Assembly: GCA_963773685.1 (NCBI GenBank)
Contig: CAVZBY010000002.1
Span: 248,001 to 312,000 of the forward strand
DNA length: 64,000 nucleotides
Reading direction: 5' to 3'
Source of the DNA: JALHVH01 sp963773685
Lineage (GTDB): Bacteria; Acidobacteriota; Aminicenantia; Aminicenantales; Saccharicenantaceae
Under the pieces are notes generated by a model that had not been told where the DNA came from, made no database searches, and saw only the letters and a list, made by a program, of their open reading frames with translations. Each line of letters starts with the position of its first letter. The stretch's first letter is position 1. The translations under genes were made by a program, and so were the position numbers. Below, piece after piece: positions 30,545 to 39,005 of the stretch.

Positions 30545-31027
30545 ATGGACATCAAGGTCGTTGCCATCGACAAGCCGGAGGACATGAATTTCATCCTCGG
30601 CCAGGCCCATTTCATCAAGACCGTCGAGGACCTTCACGAGGCCATCGTCACGACCGCGCCGCAGATGAAGTTCGGGCTCGCCTTCTGCGAATCGTCGGGG
30701 GAGGCCCTCGTCCGCTGGTCGGGCAACGACGACACCCTCGTCGATATCGCCCGGAAGAACGCCCTGGCCCTGGCGACCGGCCATGCGTTCATCATCTTCA
30801 TGGCGAACGGCTTCCCGGTCAACATCCTCAACGCCGTCAAGAACGTGCCCGAGGTCTGCCGGATCTATTGCGCGACGGCCAATCCCGTCGAGGTCATCGT
30901 CGCCGAGACCGCGACGGGCCGGGGCATCCTGGGCGTCGTCGACGGCGTGAAAAGCAAGGGCGTCGAGGGGCCCGACGGCATAGCCTGGCGCAAGGGTTTC
31001 CTGAGGAAGATCGGCTATAAGTTCTGA
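30545..31027 (+). CDS. Adenosine-specific kinase family protein (PF04008)
   Basis: 160 residues, the full family length. MDIKVVAIDKPEDMNFILGQ, the FGLAFCESSGEALVRWSGND block, GHAFIIFM and PVEVIVAETATGRGILGVVDG match the small cytosolic family described in thermophilic archaea and bacteria as adenosine-specific. GCAGAGAGGA precedes the ATG. It stands alone between the VOC gene and the tRNA gene. Confidence 0.88.
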   Translation: MDIKVVAIDKPEDMNFILGQAHFIKTVEDLHEAIVTTAPQMKFGLAFCESSGEALVRWSGNDDTLVDIARKNALALATGHAFIIFMANGFPVNILNAVKNVPEVCRIYCATANPVEVIVAETATGRGILGVVDGVKSKGVEGPDGIAWRKGFLRKIGYKF

Positions 31028-31078
31028 GGCTCGGAACTTCCGCTTGAACCGCGGGCGCCGCCCCGGACACGGGCGACC

Positions 31079-31107
31079 TTGACCTTCGCTTTTTCTTACG
31101 CTATCAT
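31079..31107 (+). promoter_or_regulatory. Sigma-70-type promoter for tRNA-Arg
   Basis: TTGACC (31079-31084), a 17-base spacer and TATCAT (31102-31107), 20 bases before the tRNA 5' end. Confidence 0.7.
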
Positions 31108-31127
31108 TATCTGGCTTTTCCTGACGT

Positions 31128-31201
31128 GCGCCCGTAGCTCAGTTGGATAGAGCGTCTGACTACGAATCAGCAGGTCGGGTGTTCGAGTCACCCCGGGCGC
31201 G
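31128..31201 (+). tRNA. tRNA-Arg (anticodon ACG)
   Basis: 74 bases. Acceptor stem GCGCCCG pairs with CGGGCGC and G is the discriminator. The D-arm is GCTC..GAGC, the anticodon loop CTACGAA and the T-arm GGGTG-TTCGAGT-CACCC. The outermost anticodon-stem pair is a T-C mismatch, possibly a base error. CCA is not encoded. The A34 anticodon would be deaminated to inosine to read CGN codons. Confidence 0.93.
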
Positions 31202-31392
31202 CTTTCCTTTCTTCACCTTATAAATCAGCGGGTTAGGGCTGATCTATACCCCTCGTGTTGTCGCTCAGAATCCCCAATAAGATGCATGTTTCCAGGACGC
31301 CGCTCCACAGGCCGACCAGGACGAATCGAAGAAAAAGCTTCGACAGCTGCGATAGGGCGATCAATTCAGGCCGGATCGGAGGGCCATATGTC
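31202..31392. other. Intergenic DNA without a clear gene
   Basis: Between the tRNA and the duplicated regulatory module. Lower GC than the surroundings, with stop codons in all frames. I see no coding sequence or RNA gene here. Confidence 0.5.
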
Positions 31393-31536
31393 GTTTTATA
31401 GGACCTTTGCTGTTTAATTGGACAATGATCTGGAAAGAATCCAGTTCAGATCGGGGGACCGGGCTGCCCCAAATCTAATGGGCGCGATTCTCAGCCTGCC
31501 GGCCGAACGGAAAGCATTTGGCATGAAAGCCGCACC
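31393..31536 (+). promoter_or_regulatory. Sigma-54-type promoter with upstream module, copy A
   Basis: TGGCATGAAAGCCGCA (31519-31534) has GG-N10-GC. About 100 bases upstream lies TTGCTGTTTAATTGGACAA, a likely activator site, then a CTGG..CCAG dyad and GGGCTGCCCC..AATGGGCG. The same blocks in the same order recur at 33054-33216 in front of csbD. Confidence 0.6.
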
Positions 31537-31626
31537 TGTAAGGGCAGCCTCTGTAGAATTCATGGCGTGATCCGATAGCGGAAGGGCGCAGGACAGCGAG
31601 AGGCATGAGGAAACAAGGAGGTCAGT

Positions 31627-32172
31627 ATGCGTGAGATTATCTTGATCATCGCTTTGGCCGTGGTCGTGATCGCGGGCATCGCCACTTTGCTCATTCTGCG
31701 AAAGCGCCGGACCGAAAGACTGCGCAGCAAGTTCGGCGGCGCTGAATACGCCCGTGCCGTGAAGGAAGGGGGCAGCCGGCGGCACGCGGAGGCCGGGCTC
31801 GACAAGCGCACGGAGCGAGTCGATCGTTTCCACGTCCGGCCCCTTGCGCCCGCCGATCGCACGCGTTTTGAAGACTCCTGGCGCAGGATCCAGGCGCGAT
31901 TTGTGGACGGCCCCGCTCTTGCGGTAGGGGAAGCCGACCAGCTCCTGGGGGACGTGATGTCGACGCGAGGCTATCCGGTAAGCGACTTCGAACAGCGTGC
32001 CGCTGATATCTCCGTGGACCATCCCCTGGTCATGGAAAATTATCGAAAAGCCCACGAAATCGCGCTTCGCCAGACAAAGGGGCAGGCGAGTACGGAAGAG
32101 TTGCGACAGGCCATGATCCATTACCGGACCCTATTCGAGGAGCTGGTCAGCGAGCGGGAACATCCTGTATGA
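31627..32172 (+). CDS. Single-pass membrane protein of unknown function
   Basis: 181 residues. One N-terminal helix (IILIIALAVVVIAGIATLLIL) is followed by RKRR and a soluble domain with FEDSWRRIQARFVDGP, EADQLLGDVMSTRGYPV and DFEQRAADISVDHP. This conserved bacterial family has no assigned function and often occurs with stress genes such as csbD. AACAAGGAGG precedes the ATG. The sigma-54-like promoter lies ~90 bases upstream. Confidence 0.8.
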   Translation: MREIILIIALAVVVIAGIATLLILRKRRTERLRSKFGGAEYARAVKEGGSRRHAEAGLDKRTERVDRFHVRPLAPADRTRFEDSWRRIQARFVDGPALAVGEADQLLGDVMSTRGYPVSDFEQRAADISVDHPLVMENYRKAHEIALRQTKGQASTEELRQAMIHYRTLFEELVSEREHPV

Positions 32173-32249
32173 AGGCGGCGTCAAGAAGTCGGCTTATGAA
32201 ATAGCCGAACGCTTCTTGAGGCCCTGAGGGGACCGGCGGATCCGGCGAT

Positions 32250-32900
32250 TCAGCCCGTCGTCTGCGCCCCGCGGCGTCCACGAAACAATAAGGTCAACGC
32301 GAACCCCGCCACGAACCCGCCGATATGCGCCATGTAAGCGACGCCGCCGGTCTGCGCCGCTCCGGCAATGGAGCCAAGCCCGCTGAATAACTGCAGGACG
32401 ATCCACATCCCAATGACTATCAGCGCGGGCACTTGAACCACCTGTTGACCCTGTAATACTTTGACCTTCCCCTTTGGGAACAGCAGAATGTAGGCCCCGA
32501 GCACCCCCGCGATCGCTCCCGAAGCTCCCAAATTCGGCACCTTTGATCCCTGGCTGAACGCCAACTGCGCAAAAGTCGCCACAAGCCCGCAGAGCAGGTA
32601 GAAGATCATGAACTTGATGTGCCCGAAACGGTCCTCCACATTATCACCGAAGATCCATAAGTACAGCATGTTGCCTCCCAGGTGAAGCCACCCGGCATGC
32701 ATGAACATGGAAGTGAAGAGCGTCAGAAGATCACCTGAGGGATCGGCGAGGAATCGGCCGGGAACGAAAGCCCACTTCCCAATAAAAGCGTCACCGCCTC
32801 TGAGTTCCACAAAGAAGAACAGGACGTTCAGAGCGATCAGGGCATATGTGACCAGCGGAACGGTCCTGCGAGAGCCGTCGTCATCACCGATCGGTAACAT
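32250..32900 (-). CDS. Rhomboid family intramembrane serine protease
   Basis: 216 residues with six transmembrane helices. The catalytic Ser is in GASGAIAG (Ser127) and His in MAHIGGF (His192); FMHAGWLHLGGNMLYLWIFG is the conserved L1/TM2 region with the oxyanion His and Asn. It cleaves membrane proteins within the bilayer. It is encoded opposite to its neighbours inside the stress cassette. GGAGGGAAAT precedes the start on the minus strand. Confidence 0.93.
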   Translation of the reverse strand: MLPIGDDDGSRRTVPLVTYALIALNVLFFFVELRGGDAFIGKWAFVPGRFLADPSGDLLTLFTSMFMHAGWLHLGGNMLYLWIFGDNVEDRFGHIKFMIFYLLCGLVATFAQLAFSQGSKVPNLGASGAIAGVLGAYILLFPKGKVKVLQGQQVVQVPALIVIGMWIVLQLFSGLGSIAGAAQTGGVAYMAHIGGFVAGFALTLLFRGRRGAQTTG

Positions 32901-33053
32901 TGGATTTCCCTCCTGCTTCCTGAGTATCCGCGGAGGCCGCGGCGCTAACGACTCCAGGCTGGCACTTGAAAAGAAGATCCATTCCCGCCTTTATCCGACC
33001 TGCCTTCACCCAATGTACCACTATTTCAGTATGGCATGCCAGGGAATATGTTC

Positions 33054-33216
33054 GTTATTGCAGGACTTGTGCTGCTTTAAAGGACAATCGCGCCGGAACG
33101 ATCCGGTTATTTCGCAGGAACGGGCTGCCCCGTGATCCTTAATGGGCGATCTCGACCTCAAAGAGGGATTCCCCGCCTGCCGGCCCAGGGAATGGACTTG
33201 GCACAAAAACCGCAGA
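33054..33216 (+). promoter_or_regulatory. Sigma-54-type promoter with upstream module, copy B
   Basis: TGGCACAAAAACCGCA (33199-33214) has GG-N10-GC. Upstream are TGTGCTGCTTTAAAGGACAA, a CCGG..CCGG dyad, GGGCTGCCCC..AATGGGCG and GCCTGCCGGCC, in the order seen in copy A. With 32901-33053, where I see no gene, this fills the gap between the rhomboid and csbD genes. Confidence 0.65.
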
Positions 33217-33283
33217 TGCATGAAACAACCGGCCTGGAAAGGACTGATGGCCGAATAACGTATCCATATACAGGAGGCAGAAG

Positions 33284-33448
33284 ATGGGCGAAATCGTGGA
33301 CAAGAGCAAAGGCAAGATCAAGCAGGCGGTGGGGGACTTGACCGGCAACAAGAAGCTCAAGCAAGAGGGCGAGAGGGATGTACTCAAGGGACGATTAAAG
33401 GGCGTGGTCAAAGATGTGAAGCGCGCGGTCAAAGATGCCGTGAAGTAA
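33284..33448 (+). CDS. CsbD family stress protein
   Basis: 54 residues, Lys-rich. MGEIVDKSKGKIKQAVGDLT followed by KKLKQEGERDVLKG is the CsbD signature. These small cytosolic proteins accumulate under stress; the biochemical role is unknown. AGGAGG precedes the ATG. It lies 70 bases after a sigma-54-like promoter. Confidence 0.88.
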   Translation: MGEIVDKSKGKIKQAVGDLTGNKKLKQEGERDVLKGRLKGVVKDVKRAVKDAVK

Positions 33449-33518
33449 GAATGGACGCGGAGTCCAAGAGTCCTCGAGAAGGATACGGATACCACACAAA
33501 TACCGGGAGGAAATCACC

Positions 33519-33608
33519 ATGAGTAACACAACACTCATCATCATCATCGTTTTGGCGGTCCTTTTACTCGGCGGGGGCGGCGGATACTATTGGAGGAAAC
33601 GGCGGTAG
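33519..33608 (+). CDS. 29-residue hydrophobic membrane peptide
   Basis: MSNTTLIIIIVLAVLLLGGG continues with two Gly, YYWRKRR and a stop. A single helix with a positive C-terminus suggests N-out insertion in the inner membrane. GGGAGG lies 8 bases before the ATG. It follows csbD by 70 bases and is probably on the same mRNA. Similar Gly-patch mini-proteins accompany stress genes in other bacteria. Confidence 0.65.
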   Translation: MSNTTLIIIIVLAVLLLGGGGGYYWRKRR

Positions 33609-33676
33609 GGGCTATTGCTGCCGTCCTGGAGCGCGCGATCGCCGACCCACGACGGGCTTGCTTGTGATCCATCCTC

Positions 33677-33726
33677 GGGAGGCGCTCTCCGCGATCATTG
33701 ACAGTGCCTCCCGGACGGTGATAAAT
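33677..33726 (+). promoter_or_regulatory. Sigma-70-type promoter overlapping an inverted repeat
   Basis: TTGACA (33698-33703), a 17-base spacer and ATAAAT (33721-33726). GGGAGGC (33677-33683) and GCCTCCC (33706-33712) flank the -35, so a repressor could act here on the downstream aldo/keto reductase gene. Confidence 0.5.
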
Positions 33727-33846
33727 TCCCAGCTGTGGTCAGGGTCGGGGGAATCGGCGCCTGGGGCGGCTATCCGCCGGTCCGGGAAATCAGGAAATCT
33801 CCGTCCACTGATCCCATTCTCCTAAGGCGTCCGGAGGCATAAGAAC

Positions 33847-35061
33847 ATGAGCCAAAACCAACGTCGTGAATTCCTCAAGAAGGGTCTCGTCGGGATATGC
33901 GGGGCGACCATTATCCCGGGTGCGTCGATGGCCTCTTTCGGAAAACGGGGCGAACGGGATGCCTTCCCCGCGCTGGCCAGCCGGACGTTGGGGAGGACCG
34001 GGATCAAGACCCCCCTGATCAGCATGGGGACCAGCGAGGTCAGCAGCGTCGACCTTGTCCGCAGGGGATACGATGCGGGCATAAAGCTCTTCTTTTCAGC
34101 CACCTACTATGGCGAAGGAAACAACGAAAGACTGGTGGGCGAGGCGTTGAAAGGCCTGCCGCGCGATTCGTTCGTCGTCGGGACGGCCGCCACCCCCGAG
34201 GGCCTCGATCCCCGGGCCGGCACGCTCCCCAAAGACATGACGGCTCAAGCCTATATGCGGACGGCCGAGGAGAGCCTGAAACGGTTCGGGCTCGATCACG
34301 TGGATATCCTGTTATTGCCCTTTGCGGGCAATAGGGAATACGTCCTATCCGATCCGATATTGGAGGCCATGACGGAGCTCAAGAAGCAGGGTAAGATCCG
34401 CTTCGCGGGGATCGCCACGCACGGCGGCTGCGAGGAGGCTCTCAGAGCCGCCGCCGACGCCAAGGTTTACGATGTGGCGATGACAGCGTACAACTTCAAG
34501 ACCGAAAACAAGGATGCCATGAACGAAGCCCTGGCCTATGCGGCGAAAGAGGGAATGGGCATCGTCGCCATGAAGACGACCGCCGGCGTCGCCCGGGACA
34601 AGAACAGGACGAATCCGCTGAATATCGGCGCCGCCTTGAAATGGGTGCTTCAGAATCCGAATATTTCAAGCATCGTTTCAGGAATGTCCTCGATCGAAGA
34701 ATTGCGGAAGAACCTGGAGATGATCCAGGACCCGCGGCTTTCCGATCAGGATCTGAAAGATCTCGAACTGGCGGACATGGGAACCGAACCCGGCTTGTAT
34801 TGCCGTCAATGCCGGAAGTGCGTTCCCCAGTGCCCGAATAACCTGGATATTCCGACCTTGATGCGCAGCTATATGTACGCTTATGGATACCGAAATGTCG
34901 TGCACGCCCGGCATACACTCGACACCGTCGATATGTCCGGCAAGCCATGCGAGAAATGCGGGGTTTGCAGGGTCACCTGCGGCTCCGGGTTCGACGTCAA
35001 GGACAGGATCCAGGATATCGTCAGGCTGAAGGATGTTCCTCTGGATTTCTTAAGGGCCTAG
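33847..35061 (+). CDS. Tat-exported aldo/keto reductase with C-terminal Fe-S domain
   Basis: 404 residues. NQRREFLKKGLVGICGATII is a twin-arginine signal. The aldo/keto reductase barrel follows (TLGRTGIKTPLISMGTSEVS, SFVVGTAATPEG, VDILLLPFAG, GIATHGG). The usual catalytic Tyr position near LFFSATYYGEG is kept. The C-terminus has CRQCRKCVPQCP and CEKCGVCRVTC, enough Cys for two 4Fe-4S clusters. It is probably a periplasmic redox enzyme. Substrate unknown. Confidence 0.88.
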   Translation: MSQNQRREFLKKGLVGICGATIIPGASMASFGKRGERDAFPALASRTLGRTGIKTPLISMGTSEVSSVDLVRRGYDAGIKLFFSATYYGEGNNERLVGEALKGLPRDSFVVGTAATPEGLDPRAGTLPKDMTAQAYMRTAEESLKRFGLDHVDILLLPFAGNREYVLSDPILEAMTELKKQGKIRFAGIATHGGCEEALRAAADAKVYDVAMTAYNFKTENKDAMNEALAYAAKEGMGIVAMKTTAGVARDKNRTNPLNIGAALKWVLQNPNISSIVSGMSSIEELRKNLEMIQDPRLSDQDLKDLELADMGTEPGLYCRQCRKCVPQCPNNLDIPTLMRSYMYAYGYRNVVHARHTLDTVDMSGKPCEKCGVCRVTCGSGFDVKDRIQDIVRLKDVPLDFLRA

Positions 35062-35158
35062 GAGAAGACCCGCCGGATCGCTCTGGGCACTTCTCCCGCA
35101 ATGGGGGCCCTCAAGGCCGGTAACTCCATTGAGGATTCAGGGAGCGGCCGTCCTCGGA

Positions 35159-35626
35159 TCACCTCGGCACCGAGAAGCTTGCGATCTTGGGCTTCGCGAG
35201 CTTGACGTAATCGTCGTATTTGAGCTTGACGAGCTCGGAGTGGGAGCAGGCGTTGAAGGCGATCTCCGTGTTCTCGGCGAGGAGCGCGTCCACGAGGACA
35301 TCCATCCCGTAGAGGTTCCCGAAGGGCGGCATGGCGCCGGTGTCGCAGCCCGGGAACATGTCCTTGAAATCGGCCTCGTGGGCGATCTCGACATCGCGCG
35401 CCGCGACGGCCTTCTTCAGGAGCGGAAGGTCGAGCTTGTGCGACGCGGGCAGGACGGCGATGGTCATCCGGCCGTCGATCCTGAGGACGACGGTCTTGGC
35501 CAGCTCCTTTCCCGGGATGTGGGCGGAAGCCGCGGTCTCCTGGGCGGTAAAGGCCGTCGAATGACGGATCGTGACGTACTTGACCTTGTTCGCGTCCAGG
35601 AATTCCCTGAGCTTTTGGATAGGCAT
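35159..35626 (-). CDS. YbaK/ProX-type aminoacyl-tRNA deacylase
   Basis: 155 residues of the YbaK/EbsC fold that clears mischarged tRNA (Cys-, Ala- or Ser-tRNA). ELAKTVVLRIDGRMTIAVLP contains the conserved Lys, and GCDTGAMPPFGNLYGMDVLV the GxxxGxxPPFG motif. It is longer than bare YbaK and matches the group with a C-terminal SHSELVKLKYDDYVKL helix. A monocistronic gene in a short gap. Confidence 0.88.
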   Translation of the reverse strand: MPIQKLREFLDANKVKYVTIRHSTAFTAQETAASAHIPGKELAKTVVLRIDGRMTIAVLPASHKLDLPLLKKAVAARDVEIAHEADFKDMFPGCDTGAMPPFGNLYGMDVLVDALLAENTEIAFNACSHSELVKLKYDDYVKLAKPKIASFSVPR

Positions 35627-35763
35627 GACCCCTCCTTACGACCCTGGCGTTCCCTTTATCAACTTAGGTTCGCCCCGGAACGTTGTCAAGCGCCTCCATG
35701 GGAAGCCGCACCGGTTGCACTTTGCCTGCCCCTGGGCTAGAATCCCATTTTCGGAGGTGCCCC

Positions 35764-37587
35764 ATGAATCTCACGGACGGACGCAGGCGCTACGGCGCTC
35801 TCCCGGCTATCCTGATCTTCGTATTCCTGGCCCTCGCGGCCGGGCAGGCCGCGGATGCCCAGGACGCGGCCCTGGCCAAGAAGCTGAAGGGCTTCGACGC
35901 CTACATGACGAAGGTCGTCAAGGACTGGAATGTTCCGGGCATCGGGGTCGGGATCGTGGCCGGCGACAAGCTCGTTTTCGTCAAGGGCTACGGCTACCGG
36001 GATTACGGAAAGAAGCTCCCGTTCACGGACGGGACCCTGTTCCAGATCGCTTCGAACACGAAGCTCTTCACGGCGGTGGCGGCGGGGATGCTCGTGGACG
36101 AGGGGAAGCTCACCTGGGACGAGCCCGTTCGCGAATCGGTCCCCGTCATCCGCTTCTACGACGACCAGCTCAACAACACGGTGACCCTCCGGGACATGCT
36201 CGCCCACCGGACGGGCATCACGCGGCATGATTCCATCTGGTACAAGTCGGACTTCACGCGCAAGGAGCTCTTCGAGAAGACCCGGTATCTTGAGCCCTCC
36301 GCGCCCATCCGTCAGACCTTCCTTTACAATAATCTGATGTACGCGGCGACAGGCTACATCATCGAGCTCCAGTCGGGCAAGACCTGGGAGCAGTTCGTCC
36401 GCGAGAGGATCTTCGCCCCGCTGGACATGACGAGCACGGTCTTTACGGTCGGCGAGATGGAGAAGGCGCCGGACCACGCGGTCCCGTTCACCGAGAAGCG
36501 GGACAGCTTCGAGCTGTACGAGATCCCCATCTACGCCGAATCCGGCGGCGTCGCCCCCTGCGGGGCCATCATCTCCAACATCCGGGATATGTCCCACTGG
36601 CTCACGGCCCTGATGAACGACGGGAAATATCAGGGCAAGCAGGTCATTCCGGCCGACGTCCTCAAGGCGACCCTGGAGCCGGCCATCGCCCTCCCGAACA
36701 ATATGGCCGAGATGTTCGGGTACTGGGAGCTCCTGAACTCGGCCTACGGCATGGGCCGCGAAACGGCCTCGTACCGGGGCCATTTCCTGACGTCCCACGG
36801 GGGCGACCTTCCCGGCCTCCATTCCCAGATCTCCTTCCTGCCGAAGGAGAAGCTGGGCGTCATCGTCTTCGTCATCGGGAACCACTGCTCCCAGCTCTAT
36901 GACCTCGTCAGCTGGAACCTCTACGAGCGCCTCCTGGGCCTCGACGAGACCCCGTGGATCTCCCGGATGCTCGAGATGCGGCTGAAAGGGAAGAAGGCGG
37001 GCACCGAGGCCCGGGCCAAAGCCGGGGCGGACAAGGTGCCGAACACGATGCCTTCCCACAAGCTCTCCGACTACGCGGCCGAATACGAGAACCCCGCCTA
37101 CGGCGTCCTCAAGATCACCTTCGAAGGCGCCGGGCTCCAGTCCGACTTCCACAAGATGAAGCTCCCGTTGTCCCACGTCCATTACGACCGCTTCGACACG
37201 CCGGACGACGAGCAGTACGGCAAGTTCTCCATCAACTTCCGGACGAACCCCCAGGGCGACATCGATAAGGCCGTCATCTCCCTGGACGAGGCCGAGGCCG
37301 TCTTCACGAGAAAGGCCGACAGGCTGTCCCCCGAGATGCTCGCCAAGCTGGCCGGGACCTACGAGACGCCCACGGCCGTCAAGTTCCGGGTGGTCCTGAA
37401 GGAGGACGGCAGCCTTAACCTGGCCTTCCCGGGCCAGGGCGACGAGCTTCTCATCCCTTACAAAGGATTGAAGTTCCGGATCAAGGCGTTCTCCGACGTG
37501 ATGTGGGAGTTCATCCTGGAGAACGGCGAGGTCAAGGGTCTCAAGCAGACCGACCCGTCCTCGTCGACCGTTTTCAAGCGGCTCTGA
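35764..37587 (+). CDS. Exported serine hydrolase (class C beta-lactamase fold)
   Basis: 607 residues; GGAGGTGCCCC precedes the ATG at 35764. The signal peptide is ILIFVFLALAAGQAADA. The catalytic SxxK is in ASNTKLF, the YxN motif in FLYNNLMYA and the third motif in SHGGDLPG, all intact. A ~200-residue beta-domain follows (ETPTAVKFRVVLKEDG), as in D-aminopeptidase/esterase-type family S12 proteins. Probably periplasmic. Contrast the dead paralogue at 50626. Confidence 0.88.
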   Translation: MNLTDGRRRYGALPAILIFVFLALAAGQAADAQDAALAKKLKGFDAYMTKVVKDWNVPGIGVGIVAGDKLVFVKGYGYRDYGKKLPFTDGTLFQIASNTKLFTAVAAGMLVDEGKLTWDEPVRESVPVIRFYDDQLNNTVTLRDMLAHRTGITRHDSIWYKSDFTRKELFEKTRYLEPSAPIRQTFLYNNLMYAATGYIIELQSGKTWEQFVRERIFAPLDMTSTVFTVGEMEKAPDHAVPFTEKRDSFELYEIPIYAESGGVAPCGAIISNIRDMSHWLTALMNDGKYQGKQVIPADVLKATLEPAIALPNNMAEMFGYWELLNSAYGMGRETASYRGHFLTSHGGDLPGLHSQISFLPKEKLGVIVFVIGNHCSQLYDLVSWNLYERLLGLDETPWISRMLEMRLKGKKAGTEARAKAGADKVPNTMPSHKLSDYAAEYENPAYGVLKITFEGAGLQSDFHKMKLPLSHVHYDRFDTPDDEQYGKFSINFRTNPQGDIDKAVISLDEAEAVFTRKADRLSPEMLAKLAGTYETPTAVKFRVVLKEDGSLNLAFPGQGDELLIPYKGLKFRIKAFSDVMWEFILENGEVKGLKQTDPSSSTVFKRL

Positions 37588-37647
37588 GCGAACGGGGAGC
37601 GCGGCATCCGGGGCCCTTCAGGGCCTCCGGCTGCGAAGGAGGACCGG

Positions 37648-39005
37648 GTGATATTCCGTGTCGGCGTCTGTCTCTTGATCGCCTTGTTTTGGGGGACCGG
37701 GGCGTCCGGGGCGGGGACGGGGCCCGGGCGGACGGAGATCTGCAAATGGCCGAACGGGAGCCGGGCGGCGATCTCCCTGACTTACGACGACGGCAGCATC
37801 AACCAGTTCCGGGTCGCCGTGCCCATCATGAAGGACCTGGGATTCCCCGCGACCTTCCATATCATCACGGGCCGGGTTCCCGGCTCGACGTATCCCGGCC
37901 GGTTCATCGGGCGGCCCGTCAAAGATATCGTTGCCGGTACCGCTTCCGTCCCGACCGGAAAGGACAACCTCTTCGAACGGGCTTCGGCGATCGCCCACCT
38001 CGGATTCGAGGAAGGGGTCGAATGCCACGGCCGCGCGGGGGAGCTCTTCGAGGACGGGGAAATCAGACGAAGCGTATCGCGTCATCGACAAGGGATATGC
38101 GGATTTCCGTTCGGGGGCCTGGGTGAAAAAGCTTCCGACGGATACGAGCGCGGAGTCGCGGGACGTCGTCGGCTGGGACGATCTCTCGAACCTGGCCCGG
38201 GAAGGATTCGAGATCTCGAGCCACACGATCACCCATCCGCGCCTGGCCGTTCTCGACGAGGCCAACCTGGTCTATGAGCTCGAGAAGAGCCGCCAGGATA
38301 TCCTCGACCACCTCGGCCCCGAACAGACCTTCACGGTCGAATGTCCCTACGGAACCGAGGACGAGCGCGTGATGAGATATGCGCTGGCCCGCTACCCGGC
38401 GTCGCGCAACCGGATGCCCGAGCCCTGGCTCGAGGAGATCAACCGGGCGAGCGAAAAGGACCCGCTATCCGCGGACCGGGACTACGTTCAGTGGCAGCGC
38501 GGGGCGCTGACCGATACCCCGATGGAGCTGATGAAAGCCTGGGTGGACACGGTCGCGTCCCGCGACAACATGTGGCTGGTCCTGGTCTTTCACGGCGTCG
38601 ACGGCGTCGGTTGGGAGCCGAAGACGGGCGCCGAGCTCTCCGAATACTTCGGCTATATCAAGTCCCTCGGAGGCCGGGTCTGGGTGGCGACATTCCAGGA
38701 CGTCGCGAAGTACATGCGCGAGCGGATGCGCGCGAACGTCCGCGTCCGTCCGGAAGGGGAGGGGTTCGAAGTCTCCGTGAGCCATGACCTGCCGCCGGAA
38801 CTTTACGACAGGCCGCTCACCCTGAGGACGGCGGTCCCGGACGCGTGGCCCGCCGCCGAGGTCCGGCAGGGGAGCCGCGTCGTCAGGGTGCGCGTGGAAG
38901 GGACGATCGGAGCCCGCTTCGTTCTGTATGAAGCGGCCCCGAATTCCGGGTCCGTGACGCTCGCCTGCGCGGGCGTCACGGACCGCAGACTGTGCCTTTC
39001 GTTAG
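37648..39005 (+). CDS. Polysaccharide deacetylase (NodB-like), one frameshift
   Basis: About 450 residues. The signal peptide MIFRVGVCLLIALFWGTGAS is followed by the NodB core: SLTYDDGSINQF (catalytic Asp-Asp), an insert, then SSHTITHPRL with the metal-binding His pair and VECPYGTEDERVM. An extra G near 38056 shifts frame 1 to 2. The frame stays open to 39691, antisense to the TonB receptor. I place the end near 39005, where another frame stops, because conservation fades there; the exact end is uncertain. It probably deacetylates an N-acetylated glycan. Confidence 0.78.
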
